Assembly (NCBI RefSeq): GCF_001482365.1
Contig: NZ_CP013254.1
Coordinates: forward strand, 2,852,001-2,916,000
Reading direction: 5' to 3'
DNA: 64,000 nucleotides
DNA from: Kocuria flava
Lineage (GTDB): Bacteria > Actinomycetota > Actinomycetes > Actinomycetales > Micrococcaceae
Of the stretch, positions 16,625-25,801 are shown one piece after another. The notes under the pieces were generated by a model. The model made no database searches. It was not told the origin of the DNA and saw only the letters and a list, made by a program, of their open reading frames with translations. Each line of letters opens with the position of its first letter. Within the stretch, counting starts at the first letter, position 1. The position numbers were made by a program, and so were the translations under genes.

Positions 16625-17620
16625 CTACTCGATGACCTGGTCGGCGTTCTCGCGCATCTGCTGGGGCACCTCGACGCCCATGCGCTCCGCGGCCTTGAGG
16701 TTGACGATCAGCTGGGTGTCCTCCTGGGACTCGACGGGCATGGACGCGGGGTCCTCGCCGTCCTGGAGGATGCGCAGGGCCATCTCGCCGGTCTGGCGGC
16801 CGAGCTTCTCGTAGTCGATGCCCTGGGTCACGAGGGCACCGCGCTCCACGGAGTCGCCCTCGCCCGCGATCAGCGGGATCTTCTTCGCCTCGGCGGCGGA
16901 GATGACGGCCTCGAGCCCGGCGACGACCTTGTTGTCGGTCGGGACGTAGATGGCGTCGGTGTCGAAGGACTCGGCGGCCTGGGCGACCTCGGAGGTGTTG
17001 GTCACGGCCTTCTCGACGACCTCGAGGCCCTCCTCGGCGGCCGCCTCCTTGGCCATCTCGACCTGGACCTGCGAGTTGGTCTCGCCGGAGCTGTAGATGA
17101 TGCCCACGGAGGTGGCCTCCGGGTCGAGCTGCTTGATCAGGGCGATCTGCTCGGCCACCGGGTTCATGTCGGTCGTGCCCGTGACGTTGCCGCCCGGGGA
17201 CTCGAGGGACTCGACGAGGCCCGCCTCCACCGGGTCGGTCACCGCCGTGAACAGCACCGGCTTGTCGGTCACGGACTGGGCGACGCCCTGCGCGGAGGGG
17301 GTCGCGATGGCCAGGACCAGGTCGGCGTCGGAGTTCGCGAAGTTCGACGCGATGTTGGTCGAGGTCCCCTGGTCGCCGGACGCGTTCTGGACGTCGAGGG
17401 TGAGGTTCTCGCCCTCCGTGTAGCCGCCCTCCTCGAGCGCCGCCACGAAGCCCTCGCGCGCTGCGTCGAGCGAGGGGTGCTCCACGAACTGGCTGATCCC
17501 GACGGTGGCCTCCTCGGCGCCCCCGCCGGAGGCCTCCGAGCCGCCCTCCGAGCCGCCGCACGCGGTGAGCAGCAGGGCCGAGGAGGTGAGCGCCGCTGTC
17601 AACGGGAACAGTCGCTTCAT
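16625..17620 (-). CDS. ABC transporter substrate-binding lipoprotein (ABC_sub_bind family)
   Basis: Extracellular binding protein of 331 residues for the importer encoded just downstream. A typical lipoprotein signal is present: basic start MKRLF, a hydrophobic run, and lipobox LTAC with the lipidated cysteine at position 21, followed by a Gly/Ser/Glu-rich linker. The mature part reads like PF04392 proteins (VGISQFVEHPSLDAAREGF, DLVLAIATPSAQGVAQ, VGIIYSSGETNS). The ATG has an AAAGGA Shine-Dalgarno. Ligand unknown; aromatic amino acids are a possibility from the TrpX relatives. Confidence 0.9.
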   Translation of the reverse strand: MKRLFPLTAALTSSALLLTACGGSEGGSEASGGGAEEATVGISQFVEHPSLDAAREGFVAALEEGGYTEGENLTLDVQNASGDQGTSTNIASNFANSDADLVLAIATPSAQGVAQSVTDKPVLFTAVTDPVEAGLVESLESPGGNVTGTTDMNPVAEQIALIKQLDPEATSVGIIYSSGETNSQVQVEMAKEAAAEEGLEVVEKAVTNTSEVAQAAESFDTDAIYVPTDNKVVAGLEAVISAAEAKKIPLIAGEGDSVERGALVTQGIDYEKLGRQTGEMALRILQDGEDPASMPVESQEDTQLIVNLKAAERMGVEVPQQMRENADQVIE

Positions 17621-17654
17621 GGTGGTTCCTTTCTCGAAAAGGGTGATGCGATGG

Positions 17655-17660
17655 ATGTTA
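17655..17660 (-). promoter_or_regulatory. Probable -10 element (TAACAT) for the ABC operon
   Basis: TAACAT lies 34 bases upstream of the lipoprotein ATG, giving a leader of about 28 bases that contains the AAAGGA ribosome-binding site. No strong -35 is seen. Confidence 0.4.
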
Positions 17661-17805
17661 CCCGTCGTTCGGGAGGAAATGAGAGACAGCTCACAAGAGC
17701 GGACAATCCGGGCCCGCGGGCCGCCGCGGCACCCCGCACCGTCCACCCGGAGGGGCCCGCCGGCCGCTGGCGTCCGCCGGGCGGCCCGCGGCGGCCCCGT
17801 CCCGG

Positions 17806-17811
17806 TAGGAT
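17806..17811 (+). promoter_or_regulatory. -10 element (TAGGAT) for hrpA
   Basis: TAGGAT ends 9 bases before the hrpA ATG. The transcript would have a leader of only 2-3 bases and no Shine-Dalgarno. Confidence 0.5.
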
Positions 17812-17820
17812 CGGGGGGCC

Positions 17821-20800
17821 ATGACAGCATCCCCGCCCCGCACCCGCGCCGTCGTCTACCCTGAGGACCTCCCCGTCTCCGCGCGCCGGGAGGACATCAT
17901 GCGCGCGATCACCGACCACCAGGTGGTCGTGATCGCCGGGGAGACCGGCTCGGGCAAGACCACGCAGATCCCCAAGATGTGCCTGGAGCTGGGCCTGGGC
18001 GAGCGGGGTCTGATCGGACACACCCAGCCCCGGCGCCTCGCCGCCCGCTCGGTGGCCGAGCGGATCGCCGCCGAGCTCGGCGAGAAGGTCGGCGCCACCG
18101 TGGGCTACCAGGTGCGCTTCACCTCCGAGGTGGGGCAGGACTCGCGGATCAAGCTGATGACCGACGGCATCCTGCTCGCCGAGATCCAGCACGACCGGCT
18201 GCTGCGCCGCTACTCGGCGATCATCATCGACGAGGCCCACGAGCGCTCGCTGAACATCGACTTCCTGCTGGGCTACCTGCGGCGCATCCTGCCGCGCCGG
18301 CCCGACCTGAAGGTGATCATCACCTCGGCCACGATCGACCCGGAGCGCTTCGCCCGGCACTTCGCCCCGGGCGCCCCGGACCCGGTCGGGCCCGCCGAGC
18401 GGCCCGGCACCCCGGAGGAGCCCGGGGGCGAGCCCGAGCCCGCGCCCGTCATCGAGGTCTCCGGGCGCACCTACCCCGTGGAGATCCGCTGGCGGCCGCT
18501 GTCCGAGCCGCGCTCAGGGGACGGCGGGGCCGACGCCGAGGACGCCGGCGACGGCCTGGAGGACGAGGACCGGGACCCCATCGACGCGGTCTGCGACGCC
18601 GTCGAGGAGCTCTCCCGCGAGGCACCCGGGGACATCCTCGTGTTCTTCGCCGGGGAGCGGGAGATCCGCGACGCGCAGGAGGCCCTCCAGGGGGCGCTGA
18701 AGCGGATCCCGCGGATGGCCGAGGCCGAGATCCTGCCCCTGTTCGGCCGGCTGTCGATGGCCGAGCAGCACCGCGTCTTCGCGCCCTCGGGGCGGCGGCG
18801 GATCGTGCTGGCCACCAACGTCGCGGAGACGTCCCTGACCGTCCCGGGCATCAAGTACGTGATCGACCCCGGCACCGCCCGCATCTCCCGGTACTCGGCG
18901 CGCACCAAGGTCCAGCGCCTGCCCATCGAGCGGATCTCCCGCGCCTCGGCCGACCAGCGCGCGGGCCGCTGCGGGCGCGTGTCCGACGGCATCTGCATCC
19001 GCCTGTACTCGGAGGAGGACTACCTGTCCCGGCCCGAGTTCACGGACCCGGAGATCCTGCGCACCAACCTGGCCGCCGTCATCCTGCAGATGACCTCGGT
19101 GGGGGTCGTCAACGAGCCCGGGGACATCGAGCGCTTCCCCTTCGTGGAGCCGCCCGAGTCCCGGGCGGTGAAGGACGGCGTGGCCCTGCTGCGCGAGCTC
19201 GGCGCCCTCGATGACCCGCGGGCCGGCGCCCCCGGCCGTCCCCGGCGGGGCGCCGGGGACGACGACGCGCGCCGCGGCCCGCTCACGGCCGTGGGCCGCC
19301 AGCTCGCGCAGCTGCCGGTGGACCCGCGGCTGGGGCGGATGATCGTCGAGGCCGACCGGCGTGGCTGCGCCCGGGAGGTCATGGTCCTCGCCGCGGCCCT
19401 CACCGTGCAGGACCCCCGCGAGCGTCCCCTCGAGAAGCGCCAGCAGGCCGACGAGGCCCACAAGCGCTTCGTCGACGAGAACTCCGACTTCACGAGCTTC
19501 CTGCTGCTGTGGCGCTACGTCCAGGAGCAGCAGGAGGAGCTGTCCTCGACCCGGTTCCGGAAGCTGTGCCAGCGGGAGCACCTGAACTTCCTGCGGATCC
19601 GCGAGTGGCAGGACCTCTACGCCCAGCTGCGCCAGATGGGCCAGCAGGCCGGCATCCGGGTCGGCAAGGGCCGCGAGGTGGACCCCGTCGGCAAGGAGCG
19701 GGAGATCCACGTCTCCCTGCTCTCCGGGCTGCTCAGCCACATCGGGCTCAAGGACGAGCGCCGCCGGGAGTACCAGGGCGCCCGCGGCACCCGCTTCGCG
19801 ATCTTCCCGGGCTCCAACCTGTTCAAGAGGTCCCCGGACTGGGTGATGTCCGCCGAGCTGGTGGAGACCTCCCGGCTGTGGGCCCGCGTCAACGCCGTGA
19901 TCGACCCGCTGTGGGCCGAGGAGCTGGCCCCGGGGCTGATCAAGCGCTCCGTCTCGGAGCCGCACTGGTCCCGGGCGCAGGGCTCCGTGCTGGCCTGGGA
20001 GAAGGTCACCCTCTACGGAGTGCCGATCGTCGCCCGGCGCCGGATCCAGTACTGGCGCGTGGACCCCGCCGGGGCGCGGGAGCTGTTCCTGCGCCACGCC
20101 CTCGTGGAGGGCGACTGGCAGACCCGCCACCGGTTCTTCGCCCGCAACCGGGCGCGCCTGGCCGAGGTCGAGGAGCTCGAGAACCGGCTGCGCCGCAAGG
20201 ACCTGCGGATCGACGACGAGGCGCTGTTCGCCTTCTACGACCAGCGGGTGCCCGAGTCCGTGGTCTCGGCCCGGCACTTCGACGCGTGGTGGCGCAAGGC
20301 CCGGTCGAAGGACGAGCACCTGCTGGACCTGGACCCCGAGCAGCTGATCGCCGAGGACGCCCGCGACTACGACGAGTCGCTCTACCCGCGCCAGTGGGTG
20401 CAGCGCACCCGGGACGGCGAGCTCGTGCTGGACCTCGACTACGAGTTCGCCCCCGGCGCGGAGCAGGCCGACGGCGTGACCGTGCGGGTGCCGGTGCTGT
20501 TCCTGAACCAGCTGGACCCGGAGCCGTTCCGCTGGCACGTGCCGGGCCTGCGCGCCGAGCTCGTCACCGCCCTCATCCGGTCCCTGCCCAAGGCCGTGCG
20601 CCGCCACTTCGTGCCGGCCCCCGACGTGGCCCGCCGGGCCGTCGAGGCGCTCGCCGCCGACTTCGACCCGGCGACGGACGCGCTCGAGCCCTCCCTCGAG
20701 CTGGTCCTGCGCCGGATGCAGGGGCACGTGGTCCCGCCCGGGTCCTGGGACTGGGAGGCCGTCCCGGCGCACCTGCGGGTGCGCTTCCAGGTCCGCGACC

Positions 20801-21915
20801 GCCGCAACCGGGTGCTCGGCGAGGGCGAGGACCTGGAGGCGCTGCGGGCCGGGCTGCGCGACGAGATCCGCGCGGCCCTGGCCGAGTCCCTCGGCGCGGT
20901 GCCGGCCGGGCCGGCGGGCCCCGCCGGGACGCGGGCCGGCCGGACGAGACCGCCCGGGCGGAAGGACCCCTCCGGGCGGGCCGCCGCGGCGCCGCGCGCG
21001 CCGGAACAGGCGCCCCCGGCCCTGGAGCGCTCGGGGCTGACCGCGTGGCCGGAGCAGGACCTCCCGCGCACCGTGGAGTCCACCGTCGCGGGCCAGCGCA
21101 TCACGGGCTACCCGGCGCTGGTCCCGGAGGAGGCCGCCGCGGGCGGGGCCCCCACGGTGGCCGTGCGCATCCTCTCCTCGGCGGCCGAGCAGCACGCCGC
21201 GCAGCGCCGCGGCACGATCGCGCTGCTGCAGCGGAGCCTGCCCTCCCCCGAGCGCTACGTCCTGGAGCACCTGAACAATCAGGAGAAGCTCGTCTTCGCC
21301 CAGAACCCCCACGGGTCGGTGACGGAGCTGATCGCCGACTGCACGGTGGCCGCGATCGACAAGCTCGTCCCTCCCGACCCGCCGTTCACGCGCACCGAGT
21401 ACGACCGGGTCCACGAGCACGTGCGCGCGGAGCTCATCGACACGGTCTTCCAGGTGACCGCGGTCGTGGAGCAGGTGCTCTCCGGCGCGGCGCGGGTCCG
21501 GCGCACGCTCAAGCGCTCGGCCTCGCTCGCCGCCGTCAACTCGCTCAACGACGTCAAGGCCCAGCTGGAGCACCTCGTGCACCCCGGCTTCGTGGCGGCC
21601 ACCGGCTGGGCGCAGCTGCAGCACCTGCCCCGCTACGTGCGCGCCATGGAGGTGCGTCTCGAGAAGCTCGGCGGGCACCTGCAGCGCGACACCGCGAACC
21701 TGCTGCTCGTGCAGAAGCTCGAGGACGACTACGACGCCGCCCTGACCCGGCTGCCGCCGGCCGCGCCCGTGCCCGAGCAGCTGCGGCGGGTCGGCTGGCT
21801 GATCGAGGAGCTGCGCGTGTCGCTGTTCGCCCAGGAGCTGGGCACCGCCCGGACGGTCTCGGAGAAGCGCGTGCGACGCGCCCTCAGGGAGGCCCTGGAC
21901 GCCGCCCGCGCCTGA
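17821..21915 (+). CDS. hrpA: ATP-dependent RNA helicase HrpA (DEAH box)
   Basis: A 1364-residue DEAH/RHA helicase. Walker A (GETGSGKTT) is near residue 40 and the DEAH box at 137-140 (IIDEAHERSLN), followed by SAT, a charged disordered insert at about 182-240, and the motif V/VI core (ATNVAETSLTVPGI, QRAGRCGR). Then come HA2 and OB-fold regions and a long HrpA-specific C-terminal domain (DUF3418 type), interrupted by a Pro/Arg/Ala linker near 1020-1060. In E. coli HrpA acts on mRNA and stalled ribosomes; a similar role is likely. Monocistronic, divergent from the ABC operon. Confidence 0.94.
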   Translation: MTASPPRTRAVVYPEDLPVSARREDIMRAITDHQVVVIAGETGSGKTTQIPKMCLELGLGERGLIGHTQPRRLAARSVAERIAAELGEKVGATVGYQVRFTSEVGQDSRIKLMTDGILLAEIQHDRLLRRYSAIIIDEAHERSLNIDFLLGYLRRILPRRPDLKVIITSATIDPERFARHFAPGAPDPVGPAERPGTPEEPGGEPEPAPVIEVSGRTYPVEIRWRPLSEPRSGDGGADAEDAGDGLEDEDRDPIDAVCDAVEELSREAPGDILVFFAGEREIRDAQEALQGALKRIPRMAEAEILPLFGRLSMAEQHRVFAPSGRRRIVLATNVAETSLTVPGIKYVIDPGTARISRYSARTKVQRLPIERISRASADQRAGRCGRVSDGICIRLYSEEDYLSRPEFTDPEILRTNLAAVILQMTSVGVVNEPGDIERFPFVEPPESRAVKDGVALLRELGALDDPRAGAPGRPRRGAGDDDARRGPLTAVGRQLAQLPVDPRLGRMIVEADRRGCAREVMVLAAALTVQDPRERPLEKRQQADEAHKRFVDENSDFTSFLLLWRYVQEQQEELSSTRFRKLCQREHLNFLRIREWQDLYAQLRQMGQQAGIRVGKGREVDPVGKEREIHVSLLSGLLSHIGLKDERRREYQGARGTRFAIFPGSNLFKRSPDWVMSAELVETSRLWARVNAVIDPLWAEELAPGLIKRSVSEPHWSRAQGSVLAWEKVTLYGVPIVARRRIQYWRVDPAGARELFLRHALVEGDWQTRHRFFARNRARLAEVEELENRLRRKDLRIDDEALFAFYDQRVPESVVSARHFDAWWRKARSKDEHLLDLDPEQLIAEDARDYDESLYPRQWVQRTRDGELVLDLDYEFAPGAEQADGVTVRVPVLFLNQLDPEPFRWHVPGLRAELVTALIRSLPKAVRRHFVPAPDVARRAVEALAADFDPATDALEPSLELVLRRMQGHVVPPGSWDWEAVPAHLRVRFQVRDRRNRVLGEGEDLEALRAGLRDEIRAALAESLGAVPAGPAGPAGTRAGRTRPPGRKDPSGRAAAAPRAPEQAPPALERSGLTAWPEQDLPRTVESTVAGQRITGYPALVPEEAAAGGAPTVAVRILSSAAEQHAAQRRGTIALLQRSLPSPERYVLEHLNNQEKLVFAQNPHGSVTELIADCTVAAIDKLVPPDPPFTRTEYDRVHEHVRAELIDTVFQVTAVVEQVLSGAARVRRTLKRSASLAAVNSLNDVKAQLEHLVHPGFVAATGWAQLQHLPRYVRAMEVRLEKLGGHLQRDTANLLLVQKLEDDYDAALTRLPPAAPVPEQLRRVGWLIEELRVSLFAQELGTARTVSEKRVRRALREALDAARA

Positions 21916-21951
21916 GGCGGGCGGGCGTCCGGGGCCGGACGGCCCGGGCAC

Positions 21952-21970
21952 CCGCCCCTCCCGGGGGCGG
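21952..21970. terminator. Short hairpin between convergent hrpA and HIT gene
   Basis: CCGCCCC (21952-21958) can pair with GGGGCGG (21964-21970) in the 77-nt convergent gap. It is a weaker candidate than the other hairpins in the window. The sequence GGCGGGCGTCCGGG also appears twice here as a direct repeat. Confidence 0.35.
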
Positions 21971-21992
21971 CGGGCGTCCGGGCTCCCGCGGG

Positions 21993-22421
21993 TCAGTCGC
22001 CGGGCACGTGCTCCCCGTGCCCGGCCTCCCGCAGCGCGGTGCGCAGGCGCTCGGCGGCCTCGTCCATCCAGGCCGGGTCCGGGTCGCGGATCACGTTGGC
22101 GAACTGGAACTGCTCGACCGACTGCGCCGGCCACACGTGCACGTGGGTGTGGGGCACCTCGAAGCCCTGGATCATCTGCCCCACGCGGGCGGGGCGCCAC
22201 ACGGCGTCGAGGGCCCGGCCGATGGTGCGCGAGACGGCCATCAGGTGCAGGGCGAGGTCCTCGGGCAGGTCGATCCAGTGGTCGATCTCCTCGCGCGGGA
22301 CCACCAGGGTGTGGCCCTGCGCGAGCGGGTCGATGGACAGGAACGCCACGGCGCGCTCGTCGCGCCACACGAAGCGGCCGGGGATCTCGCCGTCGATGAT
22401 CTTGGTGAACACGGTGCTCAC
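21993..22421 (-). CDS. HIT-family nucleotide-binding protein
   Basis: A 142-residue histidine-triad protein, probably a nucleotide phosphoramidase of the HinT branch. The triad reads HTHVHVWP, with His91, His93 and His95. GTG start preceded by a GAAAGGC element. Physiological substrate unknown. It lies downstream of the metallo-beta-lactamase-fold gene on the same strand, separated by a strong hairpin. Confidence 0.9.
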   Translation of the reverse strand: MSTVFTKIIDGEIPGRFVWRDERAVAFLSIDPLAQGHTLVVPREEIDHWIDLPEDLALHLMAVSRTIGRALDAVWRPARVGQMIQGFEVPHTHVHVWPAQSVEQFQFANVIRDPDPAWMDEAAERLRTALREAGHGEHVPGD

Positions 22422-22467
22422 GGGAACGCCTTTCGGTCGGAGGCAACGGTGCGGACGGGGTGCGGTG

Positions 22468-22498
22468 CGGCCGCCCGGGGCCCGCACCCGGGCGGCCG
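22468..22498 (-). terminator. Hairpin terminator after the metallo-beta-lactamase-fold gene
   Basis: A perfect 12-bp stem (22468-22479 with 22487-22498, 7-nt loop) lies about 50 bases beyond the stop codon and before the HIT gene. Confidence 0.6.
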
Positions 22499-22546
22499 TT
22501 CCCGGACCGGGCGGCCCCGGAGGGCGGGGTCCGCCGGGCGGGGCGG

Positions 22547-23209
22547 CTACAGGGTGACGCGCTCGCCGGGGACCAGGCGCCGGTAGGCGACGCCGTACGT
22601 CGCGGCGAAGGCGGAGACCTGCTTCTCGACGACCCCGAGGCCGTTGTCGGAGAGCAGGGCGTCGTGCACCGGGAACACCCGGCGCGGCCGCGCGGAGACC
22701 ACGAAGTCGATCACCTCGGCCATCCGGCTCCACGGCGCGTGCAGCGGCGCGAGCAGCACGGGGGCCGTGACGTCGTGCGGGACGACGAACGAGTCCCCGG
22801 GGTGGTAGACGGTGTCGTCGACGAGGTAGCCGACGTTGTCCACGGTGCGGATCAGCGGGTGGATCAGGGCGTGCTGGCCGCCGAAGGTGCGCACGGTGAA
22901 CCCGTCGAGCTCGAGCACCTGCCCCGCCCCGGCGTCGTGGACCGCGCACCGCTCCCCCAGGGCCTCGCGCAGCCCGGCGGACACGGCGGGCGGGGCGTGC
23001 ACGACGGTCTCCGGGTGGGCCCGCAGGTGGGCCTGCAGGGCCTCCGCGTCGAGGTGGTCCGGGTGCTCGTGCGTGATCAGCACGTGGTGGGCGCCGTCGA
23101 GGGCCCGGGCCAGCTCCTCCGCCCCGGAGAAGACCCCCGGGTCCAGGACGAGCACCCGCCCGTCCTTCTCGAGCCGCACGCACGAGTGGGTGTACTTGAT
23201 CAGCTCCAT
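22547..23209 (-). CDS. Metallo-beta-lactamase-fold hydrolase (UPF0173-like)
   Basis: A 220-residue metal-dependent hydrolase of the MBL superfamily. The metal motif THEHPDHLD (HxHxDH) is near residue 47, and further candidate ligands occur around YHPGDSF and in the C-terminal VFPVHDALLS. The short N-terminus (MELIKYTHSCVRLE) is typical of small UPF0173/beta-lactamase-like proteins. Substrate unknown. A TAGGCT box 6 bases before the ATG predicts a leaderless transcript; divergent from the zur-like gene. Confidence 0.85.
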   Translation of the reverse strand: MELIKYTHSCVRLEKDGRVLVLDPGVFSGAEELARALDGAHHVLITHEHPDHLDAEALQAHLRAHPETVVHAPPAVSAGLREALGERCAVHDAGAGQVLELDGFTVRTFGGQHALIHPLIRTVDNVGYLVDDTVYHPGDSFVVPHDVTAPVLLAPLHAPWSRMAEVIDFVVSARPRRVFPVHDALLSDNGLGVVEKQVSAFAATYGVAYRRLVPGERVTL

Positions 23210-23215
23210 CCCGCC

Positions 23216-23221
23216 AGCCTA
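23216..23221 (-). promoter_or_regulatory. -10 element (TAGGCT) for leaderless MBL-fold mRNA
   Basis: The hexamer ends 6 bases before the ATG, so the mRNA should start with AUG. Confidence 0.55.
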
Positions 23222-23265
23222 GCGGGCCCGCCGCCGCGGCCAGCGGCGGAGGGCGCGGCAGTTGT

Positions 23266-23271
23266 TAAGCT
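23266..23271 (+). promoter_or_regulatory. Probable -10 element (TAAGCT) for the zur-like gene
   Basis: TAAGCT lies 47 bases upstream of the GTG start. The GTTGTTAAGC surroundings are the only AT-containing stretch in this divergent intergenic region. No operator-like palindrome is obvious. Confidence 0.35.
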
Positions 23272-23318
23272 GGGGAGCGCCCCGCGCGCACCGCCCGGGG
23301 CGGGAGGAGGCAACGGCA

Positions 23319-23747
23319 GTGGGCGCACGGACGGCCGGGCGCGGCACCGGCGAGATCCGCAACACCCGGCAGCGCCGGGCGGTCGCCGAGGCCCTGGACG
23401 GGCTCGAGGACTTCATCTCGACGCAGGACCTGCACGCGCTGCTGCGCCGGCGCGGGGAGTCGGTGTCGCTGGCCACGACGTACCGGGTCCTGCAGTCGAT
23501 GAGCGAGCTCGGGGAGCTCGACGTGCTGCGCTCCGACGACGGCGAGGCGATCTACCGCCGCTGCGCCGCCGAGCACCACCACCACCACCTCGTGTGCCGC
23601 CGCTGCGGGGCGACCGTGGAGCTCGAGGCCCCGGCCGTGGAGGAGTGGGCCGGGCGCACCGCCGCCGCCCACGGCTTCACCCGGGTCGAGCACACCGTGG
23701 AGATCTCGGGGCTGTGCGCCGCGTGCGGCGCCCGGGACGACGCGTGA
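23319..23747 (+). CDS. zur: Fur-family metalloregulator, probably zinc-responsive Zur/FurB
   Basis: A 142-residue DNA-binding repressor. An N-terminal winged helix (NTRQRRAVAEAL, then SLATTYRVLQSM) is followed by the dimer domain with five consecutive histidines at 86-90 and structural-zinc pairs CxxC at 93/96 and 133/136. The HHHHHLVCRRCG pattern is typical of Zur-like members. The GTG start has a clean AGGAGG 8 bases upstream, which is why I prefer it to an in-frame extension. The dgk-like gene follows by 13 bases. Zinc as effector is inferred from family. Confidence 0.88.
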   Translation: MGARTAGRGTGEIRNTRQRRAVAEALDGLEDFISTQDLHALLRRRGESVSLATTYRVLQSMSELGELDVLRSDDGEAIYRRCAAEHHHHHLVCRRCGATVELEAPAVEEWAGRTAAAHGFTRVEHTVEISGLCAACGARDDA

Positions 23748-23760
23748 GCGGCCGGCCGCG

Positions 23761-24708
23761 GTGAGCTCTGCCGCGGGCACCGTGGTGCTGGCCGTCAACC
23801 CCCGCGCCGGGCGCGGCCGCGGCCTCGAGCACGCCGAGCGGGCCGCGGGCGTGCTGCGGGTCTGGGGGCTGGAGCCGGTGGTGCTCGCCGCCGCCGACCT
23901 CGGGTCCCTGCTGGAGCTCCTCCGGCAGCACCTGCGGGAGCCGACCGCCCCGGTGCGGGCGGTCGTGGCCGTGGGCGGGGACGGCGTGGTCCAGGCGGTG
24001 CTCGGTGTGCTCGTCGGGCTCGGCCCCCGGGGCGCGGACGTGCCCCTGGGCCTGGTCCCGTGCGGCACCGGCAACGACCTCGCCCGCCACCTGGGGATTC
24101 CGCGCGAGGACCCGGAGGCGGCCGCCGGGCGGATCCTGCGCCGGCTCGACGGCCCGCCCCCGCCCCGCCTGGACGTGGGCCGGGTCCGGACCGGCGACGG
24201 GCGCACGGTGCACTTCGGCACGGTCCTGGCGGCCGGCTTCGACGCGGCCGTCAACGAGCGCGCCAACCGCCGGCCCCGCCTGCGGGGGGCGGCCCGCTAC
24301 CTCGCGGCGATGCTCGTGGAGCTGCGACGGCTGAAACCCCTGGACTACCGGCTCGAGACCGTTGACGCCGCCGGGCGCACGCGCACCGCGCACCGGCCGG
24401 GGCTGCTGCTCGACCTCGCCAACACCTCGTCCTTCGGCGGCGGGCTGCGGATCGCCCCCGACGCCCGGGCCGACGACGGGCTGCTCGAGCTGGTCGGGGT
24501 GGACCCCCTGGGCCGGGCCCGCCTGCTGGCCCTGCTGCCGGCGCTGCTCGCGGGACGGCACACCCGGCTGCCGTGCGTGCGCGTCGAGCGCGTGCGCTCC
24601 GTGGTGCTCGAGGCCCCGGGGGTGGTCGCCTACGCCGACGGCGAGCGGGCCGGCCCCACCCCGCTGCGGGTGGACGTGCTGCCCGGCGCGGTGGACGTGC
24701 TCGCCTGA
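23761..24708 (+). CDS. Diacylglycerol kinase-family lipid kinase (YegS/BmrU/DagK type)
   Basis: A 315-residue protein with the nucleotide-binding motif VAVGGDGVVQAVL (near residue 68), an N-terminal VNPRAGRG phosphate-binding motif and PCGTGNDLARHLG, all hallmarks of the DAGK catalytic family. It probably phosphorylates diacylglycerol or a related membrane lipid, feeding it back to phosphatidate. It begins with GTG 13 bases after the zur-like gene, so the two are probably cotranscribed. The exact lipid is not readable from the sequence. Confidence 0.87.
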   Translation: MSSAAGTVVLAVNPRAGRGRGLEHAERAAGVLRVWGLEPVVLAAADLGSLLELLRQHLREPTAPVRAVVAVGGDGVVQAVLGVLVGLGPRGADVPLGLVPCGTGNDLARHLGIPREDPEAAAGRILRRLDGPPPPRLDVGRVRTGDGRTVHFGTVLAAGFDAAVNERANRRPRLRGAARYLAAMLVELRRLKPLDYRLETVDAAGRTRTAHRPGLLLDLANTSSFGGGLRIAPDARADDGLLELVGVDPLGRARLLALLPALLAGRHTRLPCVRVERVRSVVLEAPGVVAYADGERAGPTPLRVDVLPGAVDVLA

Positions 24709-24718
24709 GCGGCGCCGC

Positions 24719-25801
24719 TCAGCGGGGCGGGTCGGCGCTGTCGACGCGGTCGCCGCGGCGCAGCCGCCGGTCCTGGGTCGTGTCGCGGATCTCGCCCACG
24801 AGCTCCTCGATGACGTCCTCGAGGAACAGCACGCCGGTCGTGGCCCCGCCGGCGTCGACGATGCGGGCCAGGTGCGAGCCGGTGCGCTGCATCACCGCCA
24901 GGGCCTCGTCGATCTCCATGTCCGGGGGCAGGTTCGCCAGGGAGCGCACCCGGGTCACCGGGACGGGCTCGGTGTAGCGCCCGTGCGGGACGGAGAGCAC
25001 GTCCTTCAGGTGCAGGTAGCCGTTGAGCTCGCCGTCGGACTCGGCGAGGGCGAAGCGGGAGAAGCCCGTGCGGGCCACGGCCTTCTCGACGTCGGCCGCG
25101 GAGGCGTCCACGGGCAGGGTCACCAGGTGCGAGAGCGGGACCATGACGTCGGCGGCGCGCTTGGCGGAGAACTCCAGGGCGCCGGAGAGCAGGCCGGTCT
25201 CGTCGGCGACCGTGCCCTCCTTGGTGGACTCCTCGACGATCGACTGCAGCTCGTCCAGGGTGAAGGTCGAGGAGACCTCGTCCTTGGGCTCGATGCCCAT
25301 CAGCCGCAGCACGTGGTTGGCCGTCCAGTTCAGGGTCGCGATCACCGGGCGCACCAGCTTCGAGACCAGCACGAGCGGCGGCGCGAGCAGCAGCACGGCC
25401 CGGTCCGCGGCGGAGACCGACATGTTCTTCGGCACCATCTCCCCCAGCACGACGTGCAGGAAGGTCACGACCGCGAGCGCGGTGAGGAAGCCGCTGACGT
25501 CGGCGACCTCGGCCGGCACCCCGAGCCGGCCGAGCGGGCCCGAGACCAGGTGGTGCAGCGCGGGCTCGGAGATGTTGAGGATCAGCAGCGAGCACACGGT
25601 GATGCCCAGCTGGCAGCACGCCAGCATGAGGGAGACGTGCTCCATGGCGTAGAGGGCGGTGCGCGCCCGCTTGTGCCCGGTCTCCGCGAGCGGCTCGATC
25701 TGCGAGCGCCGCGCGGACATGACGGCGAACTCCCCGCCCACGAAGAAGGCGTTGCCCGCGAGCAGCACCACGAGCCAGGCCAGTCCCGCCCAGTCGCTCA
25801 T
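24719..25801 (-). CDS. CNNM/CorC-type membrane protein (short form, no CorC_HlyC domain)
   Basis: 360 residues: an N-terminal CNNM (DUF21) membrane domain with three to four helices containing the conserved GEFAVMSARRSQIE and VVLGEMVPKNMS motifs, then two CBS domains ending at VLFLEDVIEELVGEI. The protein stops soon after, so the C-terminal CorC_HlyC domain is absent. The family is tied to magnesium/cobalt homeostasis, probably efflux. The ATG overlaps the stop of its paralogue (ATGA), so the pair is cotranslated. Confidence 0.88.
   Translation of the reverse strand: MSDWAGLAWLVVLLAGNAFFVGGEFAVMSARRSQIEPLAETGHKRARTALYAMEHVSLMLACCQLGITVCSLLILNISEPALHHLVSGPLGRLGVPAEVADVSGFLTALAVVTFLHVVLGEMVPKNMSVSAADRAVLLLAPPLVLVSKLVRPVIATLNWTANHVLRLMGIEPKDEVSSTFTLDELQSIVEESTKEGTVADETGLLSGALEFSAKRAADVMVPLSHLVTLPVDASAADVEKAVARTGFSRFALAESDGELNGYLHLKDVLSVPHGRYTEPVPVTRVRSLANLPPDMEIDEALAVMQRTGSHLARIVDAGGATTGVLFLEDVIEELVGEIRDTTQDRRLRRGDRVDSADPPR

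Noticed and set aside
18514..22446. A 1310-codon minus-strand open frame opposite hrpA
   Set aside because: Antisense to the helicase, without domain motifs or ribosome-binding site.
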